From positions 248,001 to 312,000 of the forward strand of contig CP146203.1 of the NCBI GenBank assembly GCA_039995105.1: a stretch of 64,000 nt of DNA. The letters are read 5' to 3'. The stretch is from Jonesiaceae bacterium BS-20. GTDB taxonomy: Bacteria; Actinomycetota; Actinomycetes; Actinomycetales; Cellulomonadaceae. The notes under the pieces were generated by a model. The model saw nothing but the letters and a program-made list of their open reading frames with translations, had not been told where the DNA came from and did no database searches. The translations under genes were made by a program, and so were the position numbers. Shown here piece by piece: positions 57,201 through 64,000 of the stretch (its first letter is position 1; each line of letters starts with the position of its first letter).

Positions 57201-57858
57201 CGGCAACAACGTCCGAGTGCAAATTCAAGGAAGCACCGGCCAGGTTGTAATCCAGGCAGTGGTCTGGTGCCGAGAGGTCTGTGCATGCTTCAGCAATGTT
57301 TGCGGTGTTGCCAGCATCGAGTGCTGCCACACCGGTGATTGCCTCGAGCGAGAGATTTGCCTCATCAATGATCGCGGTTGATGGCAGCAATGCCATGAGG
57401 TCCAACTTGGCGGACGATGGGAATGAGTCTGCTGAAGAAGTGTTCACAATACCATCGTTGCCGACGGCGCCGGAAGCAGCCCGGGAGACCCCGTTATCTG
57501 ACGCTTGTGCGTACTGGTTTGCGACGCCAAGCTCTAAGAGCTCGCCCAGCGGAATGGAAAGTCCATTTGGAACTACGAGATTGAGGGCACTTAGTGCTGT
57601 TAAGTCAAGGCTCGCAGTGTCTGTGTCAGGTGTTGCGGAACCTTGGTTGAGGGCAGAAGCCCCCGCGAGTTCAACAATATTGTCAAGGTTGACGTTGTTG
57701 AGTAGTAGTGAGCCGCCCAAGAATTTGGCTGATGAACGCGACTCGTCGTTTTCGCCTGCAAAGGCAACTGAGTTAACGCCGAATAATGCGAGTGATCCGG
57801 CGGTGACAGCCGCTACAAGTTTGCGGCCGCGATAGGGCTTTTTGCCCTTTGTTTTCAT
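54271..57858 (-). CDS. LAKTG-anchored surface protein with choice-of-anchor G head and Ala/Asp repeat stalk
   Basis: 1195 residues from ATG 57858 (MKTKGKKPYRGRKLVAAVTA), a clear signal peptide. The head (about 40-500) has the features of choice-of-anchor G family proteins: SSAKFLGGSLLLNNVNLDNI, ASLDLTALSALNLVVPNGLS and repeated hydrophobic segments. Residues about 508-1142 consist almost only of Asp, Ala, Thr and Val in units like ADTDA and ATDAD, encoded by 15-nt repeats. NLAKTG (about 1156-1161), a membrane helix and ARKRNNA form the sortase signal. The stalk is extremely acidic and should project the head from the wall, comparable in role to Ser-Asp stalks of staphylococcal adhesins. The first gene of the surface region on this strand. 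Confidence 0.88.
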   Translation of the reverse strand: MKTKGKKPYRGRKLVAAVTAGSLALFGVNSVAFAGENDESRSSAKFLGGSLLLNNVNLDNIVELAGASALNQGSATPDTDTASLDLTALSALNLVVPNGLSIPLGELLELGVANQYAQASDNGVSRAASGAVGNDGIVNTSSADSFPSSAKLDLMALLPSTAIIDEANLSLEAITGVAALDAGNTANIAEACTDLSAPDHCLDYNLAGASLNLHSDVVAGLVTQINSTLGAASSTINGISDLLTDGLLGAITDALASVPGAGLILSNDLAVSLSVDLEAAVAPILAAPLTANGVSIDLQGGAINVDLAEFITLNNQPPNTSLLSATTLDAIGSIVEDLLEDLQGLINAEIAAATDSVAVSISGGVCVLELPVVGCTAGLDLNYDGTLGDLLDGSKAITADGSGLGALLSPVINALTGLLSGVLAPIDTIVSNALSTAGGTIGSLLTGVGADLSGVFGLLDEAVAVIINKQEHNAGVHTVTAVEIQLLNLVGNAATVSLGKASVGANVFEEDATDVDAADTDATDADAADATDADATDAVDTDAADATDADATDAVDTDAADTDAADTDATDADAADAADADAADADATDVDAADTDAADTDAADTDAADTDAADTDAADTDAADTDAADTDAADTDAADTDAVDADAADTDAADTDAADTDAVDADAVDADAADATDADATDAVDTDAADTDATDADAADAADADAADADATDVDAADADATDVDAADTDAADTDAADADAADTDATDADAADAADADATDVDAADTDAADTDATDADAADTDAVDADAADTDAADTDATDAVDTDAADADATDAVDTDAADTDATDAVDTDAADADAADTDAADTDATDAVDTDATDADAADTDAVDADAADTDAVDADAADTDAVDADAADAVDADAADTDAVDADAADTDAVDADAADADATDADATDAVDTDAADTDATDAVDTDAADATDAADATDADAADTDAADADAADATDAADATDADAADTDAADADAADAVDADAADTDAVDADAADADATDADATDAVDTDAADADATDADAADATDADAADATDADAADATDADAADADAADATDADAADATDATDADAADATDADATDADAADAADATDADAADATDADAADATDADAADATDADAADADAGKDSTTGKKPSDNLAKTGMDSGAVITAAAIGVLLLAAGVSLTIARKRNNA
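54432..56330. repeat. 15-nt-unit repeat array encoding the Ala/Asp stalk
   Basis: About 1.9 kb built from variants of a 15-nt word. The variant GCGTCGGTGTCTGCC occurs ten times in exact tandem at 55934-56083, and other variants (GCGTCTGCGTCAGTT, GCGTCTGCTGCATCA) are interspersed in higher-order blocks. The array has no stop in several frames, so long antisense frames appear on the plus strand by composition alone. Copy number should change easily by slippage or recombination. Confidence 0.93.
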
Positions 57859-58452
57859 TGAATTCAATTTTCCCCCTAGGTATTTTGGGTACACAAAGGG
57901 GTAATGCAGTTCCAGAAAGGCAAACAAAGTACGCGGATACTTTGGACGCCTTTCTGGAACCCCCCTGTGCATCAAGGACAGCCTAAGCCCAAGTTGGGTT
58001 GTGATCAAGGACGGGATTTATTAGAACACTGCGAGAAACCGGAAAATTGAATGAATATAACCGGAGTTAGTCGGGGAAATGTTCCGGTTAAATCCCGTGA
58101 AGCCCGGTGGAATATCCTGTGAAACTACTGTGGCTGAACCCGAAAGATCGTGCCGTGAAAAAAGGCCAAGTGGTAGGCAGTTTGGGCGGAGGCGCTTGGA
58201 AATGGGCTGGGGTGACCGTATTTCTTACGTTTTTTACTTCGGAAAAATTTTGGATTTTTGCCGAAAAATGCGAGAGGCCGAGAGAATAGGTGTTCCATTA
58301 GCAACGCTATCGTGCGATGCGCGGTAGTCTGTTTTCTGTTGGGGCAGGGTGCGAGCGCCGGGCAATCTCATAAGTGGTTGTAGCGTTCTAATTTTTCTGC
58401 GGGGGAGGGCTCCCCGTGTATCGAATGGTGAGATCAATGGAGGTGGGGTGCG
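57859..58452. promoter_or_regulatory. Divergent region between the adhesin gene and padR
   Basis: 594 bp holding promoters for two outward genes. An open frame at 58079-58327 is not recognisable as a protein. A strong inverted repeat lies at 57909-57960. GGAGG 8-12 nt before 58453 is the padR ribosome binding site. Confidence 0.45.
57909..57960. promoter_or_regulatory. Inverted repeat upstream of the adhesin gene
   Basis: GTTCCAGAAAGGC and GCCTTTCTGGAAC are perfect 13-nt arms, with an inner AAAGT/ACTTT stem. The element lies 51-102 bp upstream of the ATG and may be an operator or a stable 5' leader. Confidence 0.5.
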
Positions 58453-58776
58453 GTGGATAGTACGCAATTACTCAAGGGAGTCCTTGATGCGGCGGTCCTT
58501 GCCGTGCTGCGTGAAGCCGATGGCTACGGGTATGACGTAGTGCGCCGGTTGCGGGCCGCAGGTTTTGATCAGGTGGGTGAGGCATCGGTCTATGGAACGC
58601 TGCGCAGATTGTATGCCGGTGGCAACCTCAGCACCTATGTGGTCCCCTCTGATGAGGGGCCGCACCGCAAATATTACGTAATTAATGCTCAGGGCCTCGG
58701 GGTTCTTGAGGAACAAAGCGGTGAGTGGAAGTTATTTTCCAAGTCAATGAGTGAACTGCTGATCAAAAGATGGTGA
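58453..58776 (+). CDS. PadR-family transcriptional regulator
   Basis: 107 residues. The winged helix reads STQLLKGVLDAAVLAVLREA, YGYDVVRRLRAAGF, GEASVYGTLRRLYAGGNLST and VPSDEGPHRKYYVINAQG, all standard for short PadR proteins (no long C-terminal helix bundle). The start is GTG 58453 after GGAGG. Such regulators usually pair with a downstream membrane protein carrying a HAAS domain; here that gene is broken. The ligand is unknown. Confidence 0.92.
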   Translation: MDSTQLLKGVLDAAVLAVLREADGYGYDVVRRLRAAGFDQVGEASVYGTLRRLYAGGNLSTYVVPSDEGPHRKYYVINAQGLGVLEEQSGEWKLFSKSMSELLIKRW

Positions 58777-58782
58777 AGCGCG

Positions 58783-59893
58783 ATGAATGCGCTGCTGATC
58801 AATTTTGTTGCCTACTACGCAGCCTAGGCTCGGGTGCGGCTGAGTGACCTGTCGGCGGGGCTCGTTGAAGACCTTAGGGACGGTTTAGCGGCAGACTTAA
58901 TGGACGTAATGGAAGAGTCCAGCGGTGATCTGACCCTCAACCACGTGGTGGACAGGTTTGGGGCGCTGGCGGCAGGTTTTGATCTCCAGGCGCCTGCGGA
59001 TTCGTTGGGCAAGACTAAGAGGGTGCCACTTACCAAACGTTTGTCAGCAAGGTTGGCTAACAGGGACGCCGGTTGCTAGGTGTACTAGCCCGGCAGGAAT
59101 GGTGGCCGACGGCGCGAGACTTCCTCATGACTTTGCGTCCGGTGTGGTGGGTGTGGCGCGGCGCGCTGGTGTTCGCAACCATTATGGCGCTGTTTGGCTT
59201 GGATTAGCGGGCGCTGCTGCAACGCACCTTTCCTGCGGTCCTTGTTTGGCTTGCGCTGGTTTGGCTCAGCGTGATGCTCGGACGCCGTGCGCAAGCGAAA
59301 GCTGCCAAACCATTTGAGCACAAGGTGCTGCTGCTACTCAATCCCATTTTTGTGATTCTGGCGGTCCTGCTGACCATCAACATGGTGCATAGCCAAGGCA
59401 GGGAAATTATTGCCTACACCGGTGATACCTATACTCAGGGATACACCAATGGTTTTGATGATGGCCCTACTCAGGGGACCTCGCACACCGGGAACCAAGA
59501 GCACAGGGAGCGGATGACCTAAGTTGTGCGACACTGGTTGCGAACGGCAAGATGGTCACCAGCCTATTTGCTTACGATGCAGAGGGCAGTCCCCTGACTC
59601 AGGTGCAGTTGGTGGGCCAAGATGGTGGTCCCATTGTGGTCTTGCTGGGTAGGGCGGACATTAATTTTGACTCCGGGCAGGTGTGGATCCGCCAGGCCCA
59701 TGCCGATGCCTACGGCCGGTCCGTCAACAACGTCTTTCCGGCCACATCCTGGCTGGTACCCGAGGATCCGCAATACTGCACGCCCGAAGATGAGGAGATG
59801 TGGGTGCGCATATTTTCGAAGTTCAAGACGGCAACATGGTGGCCTTTGGCAGTGGGGAGGTGCTGGCACGGTAGGAGGACTACATGCTGGTGA
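58783..59893 (+). pseudogene. Decayed HAAS-type membrane protein gene, PadR partner
   Basis: From ATG 58783 the frame gives MNALLINFVAYYAA and then TAG at 58825; the same frame continues as ARVRLSDLSAGLVEDLRDGL, FGALAAGFDLQAP. This is the typical HAAS helical start. Further pieces lie in other frames: WWPTARDFLMTLRPVWWV near 59100-59140, a stop near 59205, a membrane segment LLLLNPIFVILAVLLTINMV (59328-59387), then MVTSLFAYDAEGSPLTQVQL from 59552. Together they follow the normal domain order of such proteins but with at least two stops and frame changes. The gene is therefore inactive, while padR stays intact. Confidence 0.82.
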
Positions 59894-60111
59894 ATGCTAA
59901 CCCTGCGGTCCGGGGCTGGTCGATCACCAGCAGCGTCCTCTCCAGTGGTGACGGGAGTGGTGCGGGAGGCACGTGAAATTCCTTGACGTCTCCCCTCATG
60001 TCGTGTTTAAACCAATGTCACACACTTGGTGGCCGTATGAATCATGGGATGTGTTGACTATCACCAGACTTTCATTGGGACGGACAAAGGTCCCAGACTT
60101 ACGATTGAACC

Positions 60112-61563
60112 ATGCCAGAAAATACCGCTTCTACGGATTCCGTTGCCCCAGTGGCACGCGCCTCAGCTCCGCAGCCGCGCAAGGTACCACGAATTGTGGT
60201 CCTTGGTGGTGGAACGGTTGGGCTCTACGCGGCCCGCCGCCTGCGCAAGCGACTAGGACGCCGTGAGGCCGCCATCGTTGTGGTGGACCCGCGCCCGTAC
60301 ATGACCTATGCACCCTTCCTACCAGAAGTTGCTGCCGGGTCAATTAATGACCGTGACGTCGTTGCTCCGCACAACCGTGCGTTGAAGCACATCGACACCC
60401 TTCTAGGAAGCGTGACCAATATTCGTCACGCCGACCGCACCATCGAAATTACCCCGGAACTTGGCGACAAGTACGAGGTCACCTACGACCACCTGATCGT
60501 TGGTCTGGGTGCTGTTTCCCGTGTTCTGCCTATCCCCGGACTTGCTGAGACCGCAATCGGTCTTAAGAACGTGGAAGAAGCCATTGCGATCCGCAACCAC
60601 GTGTTGAACCGGATCCTTGAAGCCGAGAACATGTGGGACAAGGAAAAGCGTAAGCGCCTGCTCACCTTCACCTTTATCGGTGGTGGGTTCGCAGGAATGG
60701 AAGCCATTGCTGAGATTGAAGACATGGCCCGTTCGGCCGTCAAGCAGCAAAAGACTGTCGATGTCTCAGACCTGCGCTTTGTCATGATCGAGGGCTCCAA
60801 CCGCGTTCTTCCAGAACTGCCGCCCGAGATGGCCGACTACGCACGCGAATCGCTGATTAAGCGCGGAGTTGAGTTCCACCTCAACACGTTCCTGTCCTCA
60901 TGCGTTGACGGGCACGTTGTGACCTCAACCGGTGTGGAATTTGAATCAGACACCATCATCTGGACCGCCGGTGTAAAGGCTAACCCGGTTATCGCAGATT
61001 CAGACCTGCACACCGACAAAATGGGCCGCCTAACGGTTAACACCAAGCTCCAGGCGATCGACGGTGACGGCAACGTCATTCCTGACGTCTACGGGGCTGG
61101 AGACTGTGCAGCTGTCCCGGACGTTACGGGTGGTGTTAACGGTTTCTGCGTGCCAAACGCGCAGCACGCCGTACGCCAGGCAACCCTGTTGGGGAACAAC
61201 CTTGCTTCGGTTCTGCGTTCCGGTCCACTCAAGGATTACGAGCACAAGAGCCTAGGAACCGTAGCCGGACTCGGTCTACACAAGGGTGTTGCCGTACTCT
61301 TCGGTGTCATCAAACTGCGCGGATTCCTTGCGTGGCTTGCACACCGCGGCTACCACCTGTCAGCAATGCCCACGATTTCCCGCCGGACCCGGATCACCAT
61401 GGGATGGATCTCCGTATACCTCATGCGCCGCGAGCTGGTGCCGCTGGGCTCCCTGCATGATCCACGCCAGGAGTTCCGCAAGGCGGCCCTGCCGCCAAAG
61501 CCAAAGACTGACAGTGCCCCAGCCAGTAAGGATGGCGCAGCAAGCAAGTCCGAGGCCAAGTAG
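60112..61563 (+). CDS. ndh: Type II NADH dehydrogenase-like FAD oxidoreductase
   Basis: 483 residues. The FAD-binding motif VVLGGGTVGLYAARRLRKRL is at residues 26-45, the NAD-binding motif FTFIGGGFAGMEAIAEIED near residue 187, and VYGAGDCAAVPDV near residue 325 is the second FAD contact. PYMTYAPFLPEVAAGSI and AQHAVRQATLLGNNLA are typical of NDH-2. The C-terminal part (FLAWLAHRGYHLSAMPTISR, GWISVYLMRREL) has amphipathic and hydrophobic segments for membrane attachment. It would feed electrons from NADH to menaquinone without pumping protons. The Lys/Ala/Pro-rich tail is non-conserved. A long hairpin follows it. Confidence 0.93.
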   Translation: MPENTASTDSVAPVARASAPQPRKVPRIVVLGGGTVGLYAARRLRKRLGRREAAIVVVDPRPYMTYAPFLPEVAAGSINDRDVVAPHNRALKHIDTLLGSVTNIRHADRTIEITPELGDKYEVTYDHLIVGLGAVSRVLPIPGLAETAIGLKNVEEAIAIRNHVLNRILEAENMWDKEKRKRLLTFTFIGGGFAGMEAIAEIEDMARSAVKQQKTVDVSDLRFVMIEGSNRVLPELPPEMADYARESLIKRGVEFHLNTFLSSCVDGHVVTSTGVEFESDTIIWTAGVKANPVIADSDLHTDKMGRLTVNTKLQAIDGDGNVIPDVYGAGDCAAVPDVTGGVNGFCVPNAQHAVRQATLLGNNLASVLRSGPLKDYEHKSLGTVAGLGLHKGVAVLFGVIKLRGFLAWLAHRGYHLSAMPTISRRTRITMGWISVYLMRRELVPLGSLHDPRQEFRKAALPPKPKTDSAPASKDGAASKSEAK

Positions 61564-61593
61564 TACCTGCGTTTCACGCAACAGAAAAACTGT

Positions 61594-61640
61594 CTTACAA
61601 TTGATGGGGCGCACACCCAAGTGCGCCCCATTCATGTAAG
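61594..61640 (+). terminator. Hairpin downstream of ndh
   Basis: Inner 11-bp stem ATGGGGCGCAC / GTGCGCCCCAT and outer 6-bp stem CTTACA / TGTAAG. It separates ndh from the tRNA gene. Confidence 0.75.
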
Positions 61641-61673
61641 GTTCAGACGGTAGCACCGCTTGAAATGTAGCAA

Positions 61674-61749
61674 GCCCCCATAGCCCAATGGCAGAGGCAA
61701 CTGACTTAAAATCAGTCCAGTGTCGGTTCGAGTCCGACTGGGGGTACCA
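61674..61749 (+). tRNA. Class-I-shaped tRNA with UAA anticodon (nominal tRNA-Leu)
   Basis: 76 nt including encoded CCA. The acceptor GCCCCCA pairs with TGGGGGT (G1-U72 wobble), discriminator A73. The D arm is GCCC-AATGGCAGA-GGC. The anticodon arm is ACTGA-CTTAAAA-TCAGT, anticodon TAA. The variable loop is only about 5 nt (CCAGT), and the T arm is GTCGG-TTCGAGT-CCGAC. Bacterial tRNA-Leu normally has a long variable arm, so the identity as a leucine tRNA is not certain, although A73 and the anticodon fit UUA decoding. Confidence 0.85.
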
Positions 61750-61874
61750 AAGGTACAAGATCTCGTTGATGTATGGACCTACCGCCGGTCAAATGCTGAC
61801 GTATCGCCCTCGGTGGCGACTTCCAAGGTGTTTTGTACGTACTTGAATGTGCCGGATGCGGTGGGGCGGTTCTC

Positions 61875-62355
61875 TTACTTGGTCATAAACGCCACGGTCA
61901 GCATGTTATCAGCGCTGGTATGGAAAGAGATCTCCCACTCTGGCCCGGTTGCTTCCGTGGTGCCGGACGCGGTAGATACGGTATAACCGGCATCGGTCAG
62001 CTGAGCAGCGTAGCCCTCAACCGGTGTCTCCGTTTCGTTTGCGAGCATGAACAAGATACTCCACCACTGCATGGTGACTTCAGGTCCGGAGTCGCCACCG
62101 ATCTTCGTTGCCTTAGTGAACTTGGGTAGCGGGATATCTGATGGAAAATCCTCGGGCAAGCCCTCCCCAACGACCTTCTTACTCTCTGAACCCTCTGCGG
62201 GCTGCTCTTCCTTCTCACTCTCTGCGGGCGCCCGCTCCGAAGACGAGGTGGTTGAATCGTCCGTGTTTGAGTTATCTTACTGGGGGGAGTCACTGCCGCA
62301 CCCGGACAGTAGTGTAGTGCTGCATTGCTGTCGAGCATTGAAGCGATTGATCAAT
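61875..62355 (-). pseudogene. Broken lipoprotein gene
   Basis: The 3' part encodes EDFPSDIPLPKFTKATKIGG and QWWSILFMLANETETPVEGY, then VAFMTK at the end: a small secreted domain of actinobacterial lipoproteins with ligand-free prediction. Upstream in the same frame is a charged linker (SSSERAPAESEKEEQPAEGS). A TAA at 62277-62279 then interrupts it, and above the stop is TTLLSGCGSDSPQ, a likely lipobox. The N-terminal hydrophobic stretch is poor. If the TAA is real, only a truncated peptide without signal can be made, from an internal TTG at 62159 (94 residues). Confidence 0.6.
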
Positions 62356-62378
62356 ATTGATCGGGTTGCTGAGTGCCT

Positions 62379-62399
62379 GCCGGGGAGTCGAACCCCGGC
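62379..62399. other. T-arm-like hairpin downstream of the LRR protein gene
   Basis: On the minus strand GCCGGGG-TTCGACT-CCCCGGC: a 7-bp stem with a 7-nt loop equal to a tRNA T loop. GCCT and AGGC flank it further out and could pair. It may be a terminator that resembles a tRNA T arm, or the remnant of a tRNA 3' end. Confidence 0.45.
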
Positions 62400-62424
62400 G
62401 AAGACCATCCAGGCTGTCTTGCAA

Positions 62425-63999
62425 TTATGCTTGCTGGCGGCGTGTTCTGCCGGTCAGGATTAGTAGTCCACCAATACCCAAGAGAGCAGCGGTAAGGATG
62501 CCCACCATGGCATCGGGACCACCGGTCTTAGCCAGGGCCTCACCGGTAACTTGGACTCGGACTGTCTCTTCGACGTCAGTTTCTTCAACCTCATCGGTTA
62601 CTTTTACGTCAGTCTCTTCGGCCTTGTCGCCGTCCTCAGTGGTGTCACTGTCTGGGTCGGGGCAAGCCTCGTTGGTGTCGGGTGCGTAGCCATACTCGCG
62701 GAGTGTGGGGTCAAGGGCTTCGGTCGGGTCGGAGAAAACGTACCCTTCGTTGGCCACCGCGGTGAGCAGGCCCTCGGCAGTGATCACCCAAGTGAAGTTG
62801 TCTGGAACATCAGAACCTGTGGGGAGCCGCCAGGTCGCGTTATCAGGACCGCACGGATCGTCAACCGGTAGGTCGCCGTTGGGTGCATCGATCACGGTCG
62901 GTGCGGGAGTCTCGCACTGTGCATCATCGAGAAGGATCACCAATTCTGCGGAGAGGTGGTCGCTAGAGGTACTAACCCAGTCGCTTGCGGGATCGACGTA
63001 GATGGAATGATCGTCACCGGATAGGACGGCCTTGATGGTGACGGTCTGGCCGGGAGCCACGTTACCTTCGATCGAGTACGTAATGCCCTCCGTGGTAGGC
63101 AGGCTGATCTGCGGGTAGGCAATGTCACCGTTCATGCAGACTGCTTGGGTTACCTCTGGGGTTTCCGGTTCGGCATCTGCACGGCTGATGTGCTGTCTAA
63201 TCTGGCCGGTGAAGACCACGTCGCTGACGGTCCCGGCGGAGATAGTCGTGTTCCACTCGAGATTCTTGTTACCCGAAGTTGCAAACGTCCACGTGTTGGT
63301 GGCTAAGTCGTAGTTGAAACCCGTGTCCAATGAAGTCATCAAGACTGGATTGCCCGCTACATCAGTAACCGGGTTGGATGTTGCCGTTCCGAGCGGGACT
63401 GATGGTAAGTCAACAATCTGGCTGCTAAGTTGCAAGACCTCGAGGTTGGTCAGGTTGGCAAGCGGAGTGGGATCGACAATTTGGTTAGCGCCTAGGTACA
63501 GCCTTGTCAGGCCGGTCATACTTTGAAATGGTGTGAGGTCGGTGATCTGGCTATTGGCGGCATGCAAGATATCAAGATTGGGCATGCTGGCAATCGGCGA
63601 CCAATCCGTGATGGTGTTATTACCGATGTATAGCGACGTCAATGATGAAACGGTGGCTAGTTCAGTAACGTCTGCAATACTGTTGCTGCCTAATCCCAAG
63701 TAATAGATGACCGGTGAGCCAGTGAGATCGGGTAGGTCAGCATCGGTGACACCGGTATGGGACACGTCCAAGTGGCGCAGCTTGGCTAGATTCCGTATGG
63801 GTGTGTGACTGGTAAGTGGGTTGTTACTAAGCAGGATCTGGTCTAGGTTTGGCATTCTTTCTAGACCGGTAATGTCGGTAATGCCCAGATTCCGGCAGTC
63901 AACCACTGTGATCCCGTCAGCCTGAGCCGCAGCGATTGGGTCAGAATCACCCTGCCCGAGGCTCGCGTTTATGCAGGCCCGCAAGGCAGGATCGGGCAT
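62425..63999 (-). CDS. LAKTG-anchored leucine-rich-repeat surface protein (5' end beyond window)
   Basis: 524 residues are visible; the first codon seen (MPDPALRACINASLG) looks like a mature N-terminus, so signal peptide and true start should lie beyond the window. Residues 25-200 carry internalin-type LRRs of about 22 residues (LGITDITGLERMPNLDQILL, LYIGNNTITDWSPIASMPNL). After that come Ig-like or bacterial-surface modules with paired Cys residues, an acidic Glu/Asp/Thr-rich spacer (EDGDKAEETDVKVTDEVEET), and the sortase signal ALAKTGG, a membrane helix and RTRRQQA. Binding of host or cell-surface ligands is likely by family, but the ligand is unknown. Confidence 0.87.
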   Translation of the reverse strand: MPDPALRACINASLGQGDSDPIAAAQADGITVVDCRNLGITDITGLERMPNLDQILLSNNPLTSHTPIRNLAKLRHLDVSHTGVTDADLPDLTGSPVIYYLGLGSNSIADVTELATVSSLTSLYIGNNTITDWSPIASMPNLDILHAANSQITDLTPFQSMTGLTRLYLGANQIVDPTPLANLTNLEVLQLSSQIVDLPSVPLGTATSNPVTDVAGNPVLMTSLDTGFNYDLATNTWTFATSGNKNLEWNTTISAGTVSDVVFTGQIRQHISRADAEPETPEVTQAVCMNGDIAYPQISLPTTEGITYSIEGNVAPGQTVTIKAVLSGDDHSIYVDPASDWVSTSSDHLSAELVILLDDAQCETPAPTVIDAPNGDLPVDDPCGPDNATWRLPTGSDVPDNFTWVITAEGLLTAVANEGYVFSDPTEALDPTLREYGYAPDTNEACPDPDSDTTEDGDKAEETDVKVTDEVEETDVEETVRVQVTGEALAKTGGPDAMVGILTAALLGIGGLLILTGRTRRQQA

Positions 64000-64000
64000 G

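Noticed and set aside
58079-58327. 82-codon plus-strand frame upstream of padR
   Set aside because: No similarity to any family I know and no clear ribosome binding site; it is treated as intergenic.

Overview
The window is a stretch of an actinobacterial chromosome with moderately high G+C. The core gene order (metG, tatD, rpfB-like genes, ksgA, ispE; glmU, prs, rplY, pth; mfd, mazG, eno, divIC/ftsB, DUF501, ppx) follows the order known from Mycobacterium tuberculosis between about Rv1007 and Rv1026. Frequent GTG and TTG starts, G5/DUF348 resuscitation-promoting factors and LAxTG-anchored surface proteins also point to a Gram-positive actinomycete. A member of the Micrococcales (Cellulomonadaceae/Jonesiaceae-like) is my guess; the sequence alone does not fix the genus.

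Layout. 1-446: an edge-truncated nicotinamidase. 535-11824: a sugar-dehydrogenase-like lipoprotein, then metG, tatD, two tandem G5-domain wall-muralytic proteins, ksgA, ispE and an ABC-F ATPase. 11930-18596: a small alarmone synthetase, a DUF11 surface protein, a LuxR-type TPR regulator and a MarR regulator. 18736-21723: a gluconate module (gnd, gntK, FadR-type gntR). 21846-24788: a NatAB-like ABC exporter with a TetR regulator. 24929-27706: tRNA-Gln, glmU, prs. 27877-30838: a MacAB-like efflux operon. 31291-38433: rplY, pth, ilvD, mfd. 38468-47417: accessory genes (a DUF559 nuclease-like protein, a complete peptide ABC importer, a putative two-gene HTH/DUF3039 module, a GNAT acetyltransferase). 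47519-52222: mazG, eno, ftsB-like, DUF501, ppx. 52345-64000: a fast-evolving cell-surface region holding an HTTM/DUF5819 membrane pair, a 1195-residue Ala/Asp-repeat adhesin, a PadR regulator with a decayed membrane partner, ndh, an unusual class-I-shaped tRNA with a UAA anticodon, a broken lipoprotein gene and an edge-truncated leucine-rich-repeat surface protein.

Functional links. The core genes serve translation (metG, ksgA, pth, rplY, tRNAs), precursor supply for wall and isoprenoid synthesis (glmU, ispE), nucleotide and NAD metabolism (prs, mazG, pncA), repair coupled to transcription (mfd) and emergence from dormancy (Rpf). The gluconate genes look like a small regulon, since a near-identical 17-nt motif lies in front of both gnd/gntK and gntR. 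Three surface proteins carry LAxTG sorting signals; no sortase lies in the window, so it must be encoded elsewhere.

Most notable items: the atypical UAA tRNA; the Ala/Asp stalk built from 15-nt repeats next to the HTTM/DUF5819 pair; the HTH plus DUF3039-fusion gene pair; and two visible gene decays (the PadR partner and a lipoprotein). All readings come from inspection of the sequence alone. No database search was run.
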